From the NCBI RefSeq assembly GCF_016056375.1, contig NZ_JAEDAE010000003.1:596643-660642 (forward strand): a DNA stretch of 64,000 nt, given 5' to 3'. This document shows, piece by piece, positions 45,101-52,282 of this stretch. Within the stretch, counting starts at the first letter, position 1. Every line of letters starts with the position of its first letter. The notes beneath the pieces were generated by a model, which saw nothing but the letters and a program-made list of their open reading frames with translations, did no database searches and was not told the DNA's origin. The DNA comes from Hymenobacter negativus. GTDB lineage: Bacteria; Bacteroidota; Bacteroidia; Cytophagales; Hymenobacteraceae. The translations under genes were made by a program, and so were the position numbers.

Positions 45101-46473
45101 GAGCCGACATTCACGTTATACGCCGGCCCCCCAAACGCGAAATCGTCGTAGCCGTCGCCGTTCACGTCGCCCACGCCGGCCACGCTGGTGGCCCCGCGCG
45201 AATTGGGCAAGCCGGCTATGCCCGCGGCATTGGCCGTAGGGTTGGTGAAGAAGGACGGCCCACCGGCGTAGATGAACGCCACGCCGGCATTGCTGGCATA
45301 GCCCGGCGCGCCGGCCAGCAGGTCGGCGTAGCCATCGCCGTTAAAGTCGCCGGCCCCGGCCACGCTAGTGCCGTTGGCGTCGGTGCCGCTGCCCTGCAGC
45401 ACGGTGACGGCCGTGGTGGCCAGCCCGGTGCTGCTGCCCCGGTAGAGGTACACGGCGCCTGCTCCGCCGCTGTAGCCGGGGGCACCCACGGCCAGGTCGG
45501 CATAGCCGTCGCCGTTGAGGTCGCCCACCAGGGCCACGCTCGTGGCAAAGGTGTCGCCCGCGCTGGCCCCGCTTAGGGTAGTGCCCGCCGTGCTGGCCAG
45601 CGGGTCGATGGTGAGCGGATAGCGGGCCCCAGCATCGTCGACCACCAGGGCCAGGGCGGTGCCCTGTTCGGCCAGGTGCATGGTGGCGGGCAGGCGGCGA
45701 CCGGTGGCGTCCCAGGCGCGCAGGCTGCCGTAGTGCAGCACCGGTGCGGGGCTGCTGCCGACGGCAAACACCACGGCCGTGTCGCCGGCCGGGCGGGCGT
45801 GCAGGTGGGTGGTCAGGGCCAGCGCCACTTGCACCGGCCCGCTGCCGGCGGGCCGGGCCGCCAGGCGGTAGGTCTGGCGCAGGCCGGTGGGGGTATTGTC
45901 GTAGTCTACCGCAAAGCCAGGCTGCTGGTAGCTGGCGTGCCCCTCGGCTAAGGCCGGCGGGGCAGTGGGGGTGGCCACCGGGCGCAAAGCCAAGGTCCCG
46001 TCCCGCCCAATGCCGCGCAAAGCAAAGTCGACCTGCCAGGCCGCCCCGCCCTGGCCGGCGGTGTCGGCCGCCACGGCGTAGCGGCCGGCATCCAGGGTGG
46101 CGCGTAGGTGCTGGCGGTAGTTGCCGGCCGTAAGGCCCGCGCCCTTGCCGGAGGCGAAGAAGAACGAGCGGCGGCGCACATCAGCCAGGATGCCGACCAT
46201 TGCCCGGTGGCTGGTGTCGGCCGGCACGGGGGCCGCTTGGTGCTGCATCCCGCAAGCGCCTGGGAAGGGGGCTGGCCACTGGGCAAGGGCCCGGTAGGGG
46301 CCCGCCGGTTGGGCAACACCCGCGGGGACAATGGCCGCCGCAGGGACGCTTGCAGGCTGAGTTAGCCGCACGGCCAGCCCCATGCCGAGCAACACGAAGA
46401 GCGAGGAACCAGCCAGCAGCCCGGACCTGCGGGTCAGTCGCCCCGTGTGGGGCAGGGAGTACGTTTGTTTCAT
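42124..46473 (-). CDS. FG-GAP repeat T9SS surface protein
   Basis: 1449 residues. An N-terminal signal or anchor (about 10-40) is followed by a beta region, then 14 FG-GAP (integrin alpha-type) repeats from about 300 to 1110, each with a GDxNGDGYxD calcium loop followed by a short hydrophobic block such as VLVGA. Fourteen repeats would build two seven-bladed propellers. The C-terminus has a WATASEQNSQAFEVERS block and a T9SS type A sorting domain (about 1375-1449, with LFPNPT). Probably a surface adhesin or binding protein. The repeats are very alike at the DNA level, so recombination could change their number. Confidence 0.93.
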   Translation of the reverse strand: MKQTYSLPHTGRLTRRSGLLAGSSLFVLLGMGLAVRLTQPASVPAAAIVPAGVAQPAGPYRALAQWPAPFPGACGMQHQAAPVPADTSHRAMVGILADVRRRSFFFASGKGAGLTAGNYRQHLRATLDAGRYAVAADTAGQGGAAWQVDFALRGIGRDGTLALRPVATPTAPPALAEGHASYQQPGFAVDYDNTPTGLRQTYRLAARPAGSGPVQVALALTTHLHARPAGDTAVVFAVGSSPAPVLHYGSLRAWDATGRRLPATMHLAEQGTALALVVDDAGARYPLTIDPLASTAGTTLSGASAGDTFATSVALVGDLNGDGYADLAVGAPGYSGGAGAVYLYRGSSTGLATTAVTVLQGSGTDANGTSVAGAGDFNGDGYADLLAGAPGYASNAGVAFIYAGGPSFFTNPTANAAGIAGLPNSRGATSVAGVGDVNGDGYDDFAFGGPAYNVNVGSVFIVFGNASLSVNTNTATVGGGTNYRLGASLTGLGDTNGDGYADLAAGAPGTSAALIVQGANATDYPSFGRFYVQPSGGTTAGTSVAGPGDVNGDGYADILLGAPGAGTSGSVFLYLGGTSLSSSSSQAAVFSTAEPGENFGQAVCGTGDINGDGYADFAVGAPAYAANKGRVYVSLGKAVLSNISNVPPTYDGETAGDRFGSSLGGGDANGDGYADLLVGAPANSSSTGRVYAYYGSPAALLATPTATLTEPSPADGNAYGVRTASAGDVNGDGYDDVLVGAYLANGGKGRAYLYLGSSTGLATTPTVLDGPGSTNSYFGYSLVGAGDVNGDGYDDVLVSAFRANGGSGRAYLYLGSSAGLATTATTFSEPVSAPNNGFGSSVAGAGDVNGDGYADVLIGAYFSGSGQGRAYCYLGSSTGLATTPTTLSEPSAAAGNNFGNSLAGAGDVNGDGYADVLVGAQGPNDNSRQGRAYFYLGSRNGLVNTPSTALSEPSAVNGNNFGTSVASAGDVNGDGYSDVLVGAQGPNDGTRQGRAYFYPGNSAGLTATPTATLSEPSAVNGNYFGYSVSSAGDVNGDGYSDVLVGASGASSTNTGRAYYYLGSGTGLLTNPTTLSEPGAAAGTSFGLSVAGAGDVDGDGYSDVLTGASNPSGQGRAYLWRGNQAAARAGALRLYNANYTPISASNRSATQFGIGLTARNPAGRIQARVVWEVVRQGQAFSNASALPNSMAYSGRGAWTNLPASGTAPELRALVAKVGRTSKVRARLEYASSPLASGPTNGVGGPASRVRYGPWTYVAGQQLGLSTSAATPLPVVLTRFAATGPTGHGPAAVRLAWATASEQNSQAFEVERSTNGVAFATIGTVTAAGTSSTARAYELLDAKLPADAALLYYRLRQMDLDGTFSYSPVRTVALVGAATGVGLFPNPTTSGATLLGAQPGTAVTVYDALGRPVATATADASGTAALTLPVGLPAGVYLVRVGDKALKLTVE
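42860..45560. repeat. Tandem FG-GAP coding repeats
   Basis: Within the surface protein gene, units of about 170-200 bp recur 14 times, each with a near-identical core around CCGTCGCCGTTCACGTCGCC on the plus strand. Outer limits are approximate. Confidence 0.8.
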
Positions 46474-46558
46474 AAGTAATACAGGGGAAAGGGGGAAGAC
46501 GGCTTAGCCCCAGACGGGCGGAGGGTGGCAATTAAATATGAGTTAAAGCCTATCTGGA

Positions 46559-46566
46559 CAAAGGTA
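46559..46566 (-). promoter_or_regulatory. -7 promoter box of the FG-GAP gene
   Basis: On the minus strand this reads TACCTTTG, an exact match to TAnnTTTG, about 85 bp before the start codon at 46473. A clear TTG -33 element at the usual distance is not seen. Confidence 0.5.
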
Positions 46567-46628
46567 GCCCTGACCAGCTCTCTAAACCCATGAAGAACAG
46601 TTAAAGAATTGGCAGTCCGGCCCGTTAT

Positions 46629-46666
46629 GCAAACGCCCGGATGTCGTGCGGCAGCCGGGCGTTTGC
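46629..46666. terminator. 12-bp hairpin downstream of the regulator
   Basis: GCAAACGCCCGG (46629-46640) is perfectly mirrored at 46655-46666 with a 14-base loop, 180 bp after the 7TM regulator stop. It lacks a good U tract; terminator role is tentative. Confidence 0.5.
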
Positions 46667-46846
46667 GCCAGGGATGGAAAGAGGCCCACCTATGAGTGGC
46701 TGGGCAAGGGTCAAATGCCTGCCAATTTTCGCCGGCCGAGCCAATATGCTGCCGCTTGACCCCCGACTTCGACGGGACGCCTATGTCGGTTGTTTAGCAA
46801 CCCAGCTGCTTTGCCCATGACCCGCCGGGCGCGCCGGACTTTCGCG

Positions 46847-48829
46847 CTACTCGCCAGCCAGCGGCCCGGCTTCGGCCGGTAGGGTGCGGCCGGCGGCCAC
46901 GTCGGCGGCGCCAATCTTCTTGAAGAGGCGGGTTTTGGCTCGCCGCACGCTGGCCGGGTCGATGTTGAGCAGGGCCGCGATTTCCTTGGTGGCCAGGTTG
47001 ATGTGAAAGTAGCAGTACAGCCGCTGCTCGTTGCTGGTCAGGGCCGGGTACTTCGCCTGCAGCTCCTCGAAGAAGCGGGGGTGCACCTGCTCGAAATGAA
47101 CCTTAAACTTGCCCCAGTCTTCGTCGAGGTAGAGGCTGGTTTGCAGGATGGACTTGATGCCCGCCAGCTCCTTGCGCTGCTTCGGGCTCTGGGCGTTCAA
47201 CTCCTGAATCTGCTGCTTGAGCTCGGCCAGCAAGGCGTTTTTCTGCTGCACGTAGAGGCTGGTGGAGGCCAGCTCGCGCTGGTTGGCTTCGAGCTGCTGC
47301 TGCAGCTCCTGGTTGGTGGACTCGTGCTGCTGAATGTCGGCGCTTAGCTGCTGGGCGTGCTCGTCACGGGCCTGCTGCTGCCGCTGCATCTGGAGCAGGG
47401 CGGTTTGGATGTGGCTATTTTTAAGCACGATTTCGCGGTGGCGCAGCTCCTGCTGCCGGATGTCAAGGGCCAGGTTGGCGGCCTCGTGCTCTTTGGCCAG
47501 CAGGGTTTGCTGCAAGCTATGGGAGCGAATACTCAGAGCCACCGAAAAGCACAGCGCGTGCGAGAGAATGGCCAGGTCGGGCAGCAGCATATTGCCATTG
47601 TTGTCGAAGCCGATGACGACGTGGTACGCCGCGATGAACCCCAGGAAGCACATTGGCAGTACGTTGGCCACCAGGAAGGGGCGGGCCAGCGGCAGCCGCC
47701 GCCGGTAGGCCACCACCCCAATGGCCAGCAGCAGCCCCACCACGCCCAGCACCAGCAGGTTGTCGTAGGGCAGGCTGTATTGGTTGAGATAGAAGCCGTT
47801 CAGGTTTACCAGTCCCACCATTACCGTGAAGCCGAGGTAGCCCCACAGGGCGTAGCGCAGCGCGGCATCGAAGCGCGGCAGCCGGGCCGGCAGCAGCAAA
47901 TAGGTGCGGGTCATCTGCCCAAACCCGTTGAGCATCAGCACCACGCTCAGGTGCATGGCCACGTTGTTGAGTGTGTAGGCGTAGCTGCGCCCGTCGGACA
48001 GTGCCAATTGGCTGAATACCGGGCTCGGCCACAGTACTTTAAAATATCCCCGAAACGCGGTGACGTACAGCGCCGCCCCCACCTGCGTGCTCAGGTAGAA
48101 CAGCGTGCTGCGGTCGCGGAAGCGGACGTAGGTGGGCAGGTTGGTGAGCAGCAGCAGCAGCAGCGCCGTGAGCGACACGGCCCAGGCCGTGCTGTAGAAG
48201 CGGTCCACCTGCTGCACCACGGCCTCTTTTTCCAGTTGTAGCCGCAGCCGAATGGCGGCCGGCAGGGTGGCCCGCGGGCTCAGGGCTACCCGTACGTACA
48301 CCGGGGTGGTGGTGCGGCCCGGTAGCCGCAGCAGGAGCCGGCCTTTCACGCGCTGGCTGTCGGTGGGGGCGGCCACGCCCGCCCGGCGCGTGCGCCAGGC
48401 CCGGGCGTCGCTGTCGAAATAAAAGAGGGTGTTGTCGAGGTTGGGCAGCACCGTGAGCTGCACGGCTTCGGCGTAGCGACTGTTATTGGTCAGCGCTAGC
48501 TTTAGCCAGTAGCGGCGCGCCTGGGCCGGGTGCAAGGAGTCGGCCGGGGCAAACACCAAGGTGGAATCGGTGCGGATTCTTTCCCAGGAATAACCTCGGT
48601 CCGGCAGCACGCCCACTTGTACTACATCAATGCCGGGGGCGCCATGCTGGTTGGTGAGCGGCTGAGCCCCGCCGCGCAACCCAATGGCGAGCAGGCAGAG
48701 TATAAAGAGGCATAGGCGTAGTGGCACAGGGAAAGCATTGGGTAACGGAAGCACAAAGATGGTACCGGGGCATATGTAGGCAGCCCCACTGCCGAGCCAG
48801 GCACCCAGCGCACATACGGAAACTGCCAC
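46847..48829 (-). CDS. 7TM-DISM sensor with coiled coil and LuxR-type HTH
   Basis: Up to 660 residues. An extracytoplasmic 7TMR-DISM-like beta domain (about 70-200) precedes seven TM helices (about 215-440), a long coiled coil (about 445-560) and a C-terminal helix-turn-helix (FHINLATKEIAALLNIDPASVRRAKTRL region, about 605-640) of the LuxR/GerE-like kind. It looks like a one-component membrane sensor that binds DNA directly. There is no ATG near the signal sequence: GTG at 48829 or, better, GTG at 48754 must serve. It lies after the NagB gene at a 39-bp gap or more, so it may control the neighbouring SusCD locus. Confidence 0.82.
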   Translation of the reverse strand: MAVSVCALGAWLGSGAAYICPGTIFVLPLPNAFPVPLRLCLFILCLLAIGLRGGAQPLTNQHGAPGIDVVQVGVLPDRGYSWERIRTDSTLVFAPADSLHPAQARRYWLKLALTNNSRYAEAVQLTVLPNLDNTLFYFDSDARAWRTRRAGVAAPTDSQRVKGRLLLRLPGRTTTPVYVRVALSPRATLPAAIRLRLQLEKEAVVQQVDRFYSTAWAVSLTALLLLLLTNLPTYVRFRDRSTLFYLSTQVGAALYVTAFRGYFKVLWPSPVFSQLALSDGRSYAYTLNNVAMHLSVVLMLNGFGQMTRTYLLLPARLPRFDAALRYALWGYLGFTVMVGLVNLNGFYLNQYSLPYDNLLVLGVVGLLLAIGVVAYRRRLPLARPFLVANVLPMCFLGFIAAYHVVIGFDNNGNMLLPDLAILSHALCFSVALSIRSHSLQQTLLAKEHEAANLALDIRQQELRHREIVLKNSHIQTALLQMQRQQQARDEHAQQLSADIQQHESTNQELQQQLEANQRELASTSLYVQQKNALLAELKQQIQELNAQSPKQRKELAGIKSILQTSLYLDEDWGKFKVHFEQVHPRFFEELQAKYPALTSNEQRLYCYFHINLATKEIAALLNIDPASVRRAKTRLFKKIGAADVAAGRTLPAEAGPLAGE

Positions 48830-48868
48830 TGCCCGGTGCCTGCGCGCCGGTTACGTTTTCATCGGCCC

Positions 48869-50788
48869 TCAAAATTCCCAGCGCACAAACGCTTCAATTC
48901 CCTCGTACTCCGGCAGGCCCAGTTGGTCGTACAGCTTGGCCGTGGTGCGGTTGCGGGCCTCCGCGCGCTGCCAGAACTCGCGCTGGTCGGCCCCAGGGAA
49001 TAGCGGCCGGTCCTTCTGGCTCTGGTGCTTGAAGATGGCGCGGCGCTTGCGCGTGAGCTCCTGCGGCGAGAGGGGCACGGCCATCTCAATTTGGTCGATT
49101 TCCCATTCCTGCCAGGCTCCACGGTAGAGCCACACCCAGCAATCGGCTAGCCAGGCGGTGCCGGAGGCTTTGAGGCGGTGAATGGACTCGAAAATGGCCG
49201 CCAGGCACACGCGGTGCGTGCCGTGCGGGTCCGAGAGGTCGCCGGCGGCGTAAATCTGCTGGGGCTGGATGCGGTTCAGCAGCTCCATGGTAAGGCGGAT
49301 GTCCTCGTCGCCCAGCGGCTTTTTGCGCACCCGGCCGGTTTCGTAGAACGGCAAGTCCAGGAAGTGCACGTTGGCGTCGGGGATGCCGGCCAGGCGGCAG
49401 GCGCTCTTGGCCTCGCCCCGCCGGATGAGGCCCTTTATCTGCTGCACCTCGTCGGAATCGACCTGGCCGGGCTGCTTGTTCTTGAGGAAATCGGCCACGC
49501 GGTGGTAGAGGTTGTCGGCCGGCTCGCCAGTGGGCAGGTGGAAGGCCTGGTCATAATCGGCCACAAAATCGGCGAAGCGAATGGCCTCGTCATCAAACAC
49601 GGCAATGTTGCCGGAAGTCTGGTAGGCCACGTGCACCTCGTGGCCCTGGTCGACGAGGCGGAGCAGGGTGCCGCCCATCGAAATCACGTCGTCGTCGGGG
49701 TGGGGGCTGAAGATGAGGACGCGCTTGGGGAACGGTTCGGCGCGCTCGGGGCGGTAGGTGTCGTCGGCGTTGGGCTTGCCACCGGGCCAGCCGGTAATGG
49801 TGTGCTGCAGCTCGTTGAAGACGCGAATGTTGATGTCGTAGGCCGGGCCGGACTGCGCCAGTAGCTCCGAAAGGCCGTTTTCGTTGTAGTCTTCCTCGGT
49901 GAGTTTCAGGATGGGCTTGGTCACGGTGCGGGCCAGCCAGGTCACGGCCTTGCGCACCAGGGCGGCATCGTGCCAGTCGCCGGGCAGGCCCAGCAGCCAG
50001 GGCGTTTTGCGCGGGGTGAGCTCGGCCCCGGCGGCTTCGTCCAGCACCACCTGCACGTTGGGGTGGCGCTGCAGGTAGGTGGCCGGCACAGTGTCCGTTA
50101 TTTCGCCTTCCACCATGCGCTTCACCACGGCGGCCTTGCCTTCGCCCCAGGCCAGCAGCACAATCTGGCGGGCTTCAAGAATGGTGCCCACGCCCATGGT
50201 GAGGGCGCGGCGCGGCACGTTTTCCTCGCCATAAAAGTCGGAAGCCGCGTCGGTGCGCGTTACGTGGTCCAGGGTGATGAGGCGGGTGCGGGAAGCCGGG
50301 CCGGAGCCGGGCTCGTTGAAGCCAATGTGCCCCGTGCGCCCGATGCCCAGTAGCTGCAAATCAATCCCGCCGGCAGCGCGAATCTGCTCCTCGTAGCGCC
50401 GGCAAAACTCGGCTACCTGCTCTGGCGGTACGGTGCCGTCGGGGATGTGCACGTTCTCGGGTTTTATATCAACGTGGTCGAACAGGTACTCCCGCATGAA
50501 GCGCACGTAGCTCTGCAACGAGTCGGGGGCCATGGGGTAGTATTCATCGAGGTTGAAGCTGATGACGTTCTGAAAGCTCAGGCCATCCTCGCGGTGCAGG
50601 CGCACCAGCTCCTCATAAACCCGTGTGGGCGAGGAGCCGGTGGCCAGCCCCAGCACGCAGGGGCGGCCCTCAGCGGCGCGCGCCCGGATAAGGTCGGCAA
50701 TCTGGCCGGCCACGGCGACCGAAGCCTGCTCCGAATCAGCATAAACCGTGGTGGAAATCGGGGTGGGGTGGGAGTTGGGCGGGTTCAT
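48869..50788 (-). CDS. nagB: Glucosamine-6-phosphate deaminase fused to PIG-L domain
   Basis: 639 residues from MNPPNSHP; a longer frame to 50848 reads into a palindromic repeat and is rejected. The NagB domain (about 15-270) has LATGSSP, the catalytic NLDEYYPM and GRTGHIGFNEPGS with the His and Glu of the site; it turns glucosamine-6-phosphate into fructose-6-phosphate and ammonia. The C-terminal half is a PIG-L/LmbE-like zinc deacetylase domain with SPHPDDDVISMGG (about 372) and HGTHR (about 540). Such double proteins occur in Bacteroidota; the role of the second domain is not settled. It lies downstream of SusC-SusD and suggests amino-sugar use. Confidence 0.93.
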   Translation of the reverse strand: MNPPNSHPTPISTTVYADSEQASVAVAGQIADLIRARAAEGRPCVLGLATGSSPTRVYEELVRLHREDGLSFQNVISFNLDEYYPMAPDSLQSYVRFMREYLFDHVDIKPENVHIPDGTVPPEQVAEFCRRYEEQIRAAGGIDLQLLGIGRTGHIGFNEPGSGPASRTRLITLDHVTRTDAASDFYGEENVPRRALTMGVGTILEARQIVLLAWGEGKAAVVKRMVEGEITDTVPATYLQRHPNVQVVLDEAAGAELTPRKTPWLLGLPGDWHDAALVRKAVTWLARTVTKPILKLTEEDYNENGLSELLAQSGPAYDINIRVFNELQHTITGWPGGKPNADDTYRPERAEPFPKRVLIFSPHPDDDVISMGGTLLRLVDQGHEVHVAYQTSGNIAVFDDEAIRFADFVADYDQAFHLPTGEPADNLYHRVADFLKNKQPGQVDSDEVQQIKGLIRRGEAKSACRLAGIPDANVHFLDLPFYETGRVRKKPLGDEDIRLTMELLNRIQPQQIYAAGDLSDPHGTHRVCLAAIFESIHRLKASGTAWLADCWVWLYRGAWQEWEIDQIEMAVPLSPQELTRKRRAIFKHQSQKDRPLFPGADQREFWQRAEARNRTTAKLYDQLGLPEYEGIEAFVRWEF

Positions 50789-50807
50789 GGGCTGGGGAGA
50801 AGAGAGA

Positions 50808-50891
50808 GTAGAGACGCGTATTTGCGTCTCGTCGCTGTTAGGCCGCACAGTTGGTGCCGTTCAACGACGAGACGCAAATATGCGTCTCTAC
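50808..50891. repeat. Inverted repeat, family B (27-bp arms)
   Basis: Arms 50808-50834 and 50865-50891 match with one mismatch around 30 bases; GTAGAGACGC and TTTGCGTCTC are the core pieces, also seen in short form at 6285. Between the SusD stop and the nagB start. Confidence 0.9.
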
Positions 50892-50900
50892 CCCATATGT

Positions 50901-52229
50901 TTATATGGCCGGGTCGCCGGGCGTGGCGGGGTTGTTTTCGCGCTCCACGCGGGGGTAGGGGAAGAAATTGCGATTACGCTCGGCCCCGGTGGTGCCCGGC
51001 GCGGGGCGGCCGAAGCGGCGGCTGTCGGCCAGCCGGAAGCCCTGGAAGGCCAGCTCGATGTCGCGGTTGCGCAGGATGTCGGTGAGCACGTCGGCAACCG
51101 TGAGAGGGCCAGCATAGGCGGGCAGGGCCGCGCCGGGCAGCGCCAGCAGCAGGCCGGTGCTGGTGGTGGCCGCGGCAGCCGTGCTGGTGCGCACCTTATT
51201 CAGCTCAATCACGGCATTGGGTACGTCGTTTTTGCGGGCGTAGGCTTCGGCCCGAATCAGGAGCATTTCGTTGGGCACGTACACCGGAATGGGCGCACTG
51301 TTGGCGGTGTAGAAGCCGGTGCCCAGGTTCTGGGTGGCGGTTGGCGGCGGGCTGATGCGCACCAGGAAGGGAAGGCGCTTGTCGCCGGCTTCGGGGGCCA
51401 GCGTGCCGGTGAGGCCCAGGCTGGTGTTGGTGGGCTCAAACACGTTTTTGTTGCCGAACGACGTCTCGAACAGCGGGTTGCGGGTGTTGTCGTCGAAGTT
51501 GAACACCGAGCGTTTCGTAAGGTCCACGCGGCCGGCGGCGGCCAGGGCCTTGTCGTAGTCGCCAGCTTCCAGGCTGTAGCGGGCAATAAGGGCCTGTATG
51601 GTATTCGGCAAGTCGATGCCGGGCACAATCTTGGCATTAAAATCGGCCGAAACCGGCGTGGCAGCCAGCTGCGTGGCCGCCGCTTCGAGCTGGGCCACGG
51701 CGCTGCGCAACGCATCCACGCGCGGCACAAACGGCGCGTTCTCCTGCGTGGCCAGTGGAATCTGCTCGAAATACTGCGCCAGCGTACCAATGCTCAGCGC
51801 CCGGAAGATGCTGGCGTAGGCCACAATGCCGCTACGGGTGCCGGCATCCGGGGCGTTGCCCACGTTGGCCAGCACCAGGTCGGCGTTGGATTTCACCAGG
51901 TTGGCTTGGGTCCAGAGGTTGCGCACCACGCCGTTGCTGTTGGTGAGGAGGCTGCCCCCCACGCTCACGTTGTACTCCTCAATATTGCCCACGTTGAGGA
52001 TGCGAAGCTCGCTGGTGGTGAGGCCGCCGGCCGCCACCGTGTTATATAGCACGCTGAGCAGGCCACCCGTGCTGTAGCGCGCCTGCAAGCCGTTGCAGAG
52101 CGTGATGAGGCCATCGGAGGAAGTGACCACCTGCTGCTGGCTGGCGGTGCTGGGGTTCAGGTATTCCTTATTGCAGCTGCCCAGCGCGAGGGCTGAAAGC
52201 AGGGCTGTGAGGGTGATTATTTTCTTCAT
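50901..52229 (-). CDS. SusD/RagB family nutrient-binding lipoprotein
   Basis: 442 residues with a lipoprotein signal (LALGSC, Cys at 19) and the SusD/RagB TPR-like fold: YLNPSTAS near the start, LW..AN..KSNADL (about 105), PNEMLLIRAEAYARKND (about 320) and ILRNRDIELAFQGFR..DSRRFG (about 390). It is the outer-leaflet lid that captures substrate for the SusC channel encoded just upstream. Substrate class cannot be read directly; nagB downstream hints at amino sugars. Confidence 0.92.
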   Translation of the reverse strand: MKKIITLTALLSALALGSCNKEYLNPSTASQQQVVTSSDGLITLCNGLQARYSTGGLLSVLYNTVAAGGLTTSELRILNVGNIEEYNVSVGGSLLTNSNGVVRNLWTQANLVKSNADLVLANVGNAPDAGTRSGIVAYASIFRALSIGTLAQYFEQIPLATQENAPFVPRVDALRSAVAQLEAAATQLAATPVSADFNAKIVPGIDLPNTIQALIARYSLEAGDYDKALAAAGRVDLTKRSVFNFDDNTRNPLFETSFGNKNVFEPTNTSLGLTGTLAPEAGDKRLPFLVRISPPPTATQNLGTGFYTANSAPIPVYVPNEMLLIRAEAYARKNDVPNAVIELNKVRTSTAAAATTSTGLLLALPGAALPAYAGPLTVADVLTDILRNRDIELAFQGFRLADSRRFGRPAPGTTGAERNRNFFPYPRVERENNPATPGDPAI

Positions 52230-52255
52230 GGAATTGAGTTCTGGAAGGTGGGAAG

Positions 52256-52280
52256 TAGCGTGGACTTTCAGTCCGTGCTA
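52256..52280. repeat. Small hairpin in the SusC-SusD gap
   Basis: TAGCGTGGACT and AGTCCGTGCTA pair with two wobbles around TTC. It lies in the 53-bp gap between SusC stop and SusD start and may tune the SusC:SusD transcript ratio. Confidence 0.5.
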
Positions 52281-52282
52281 CA

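Larger units (their letters stand above)
46474..46846. other. Intergenic gap with promoter and hairpin
   Basis: 373 bp between the regulator stop and the FG-GAP start, both on the minus strand. It holds a -7-like box at 46559-46566 and a 12-bp hairpin at 46629-46666, and otherwise no coding frame that looks real. Confidence 0.6.

Noticed and set aside
42860..45560. Regular repeats that could be mistaken for a CRISPR array
   Set aside because: The units are coding FG-GAP repeats of about 170-200 bp in one open frame, with no spacer-repeat pattern and no cas genes.
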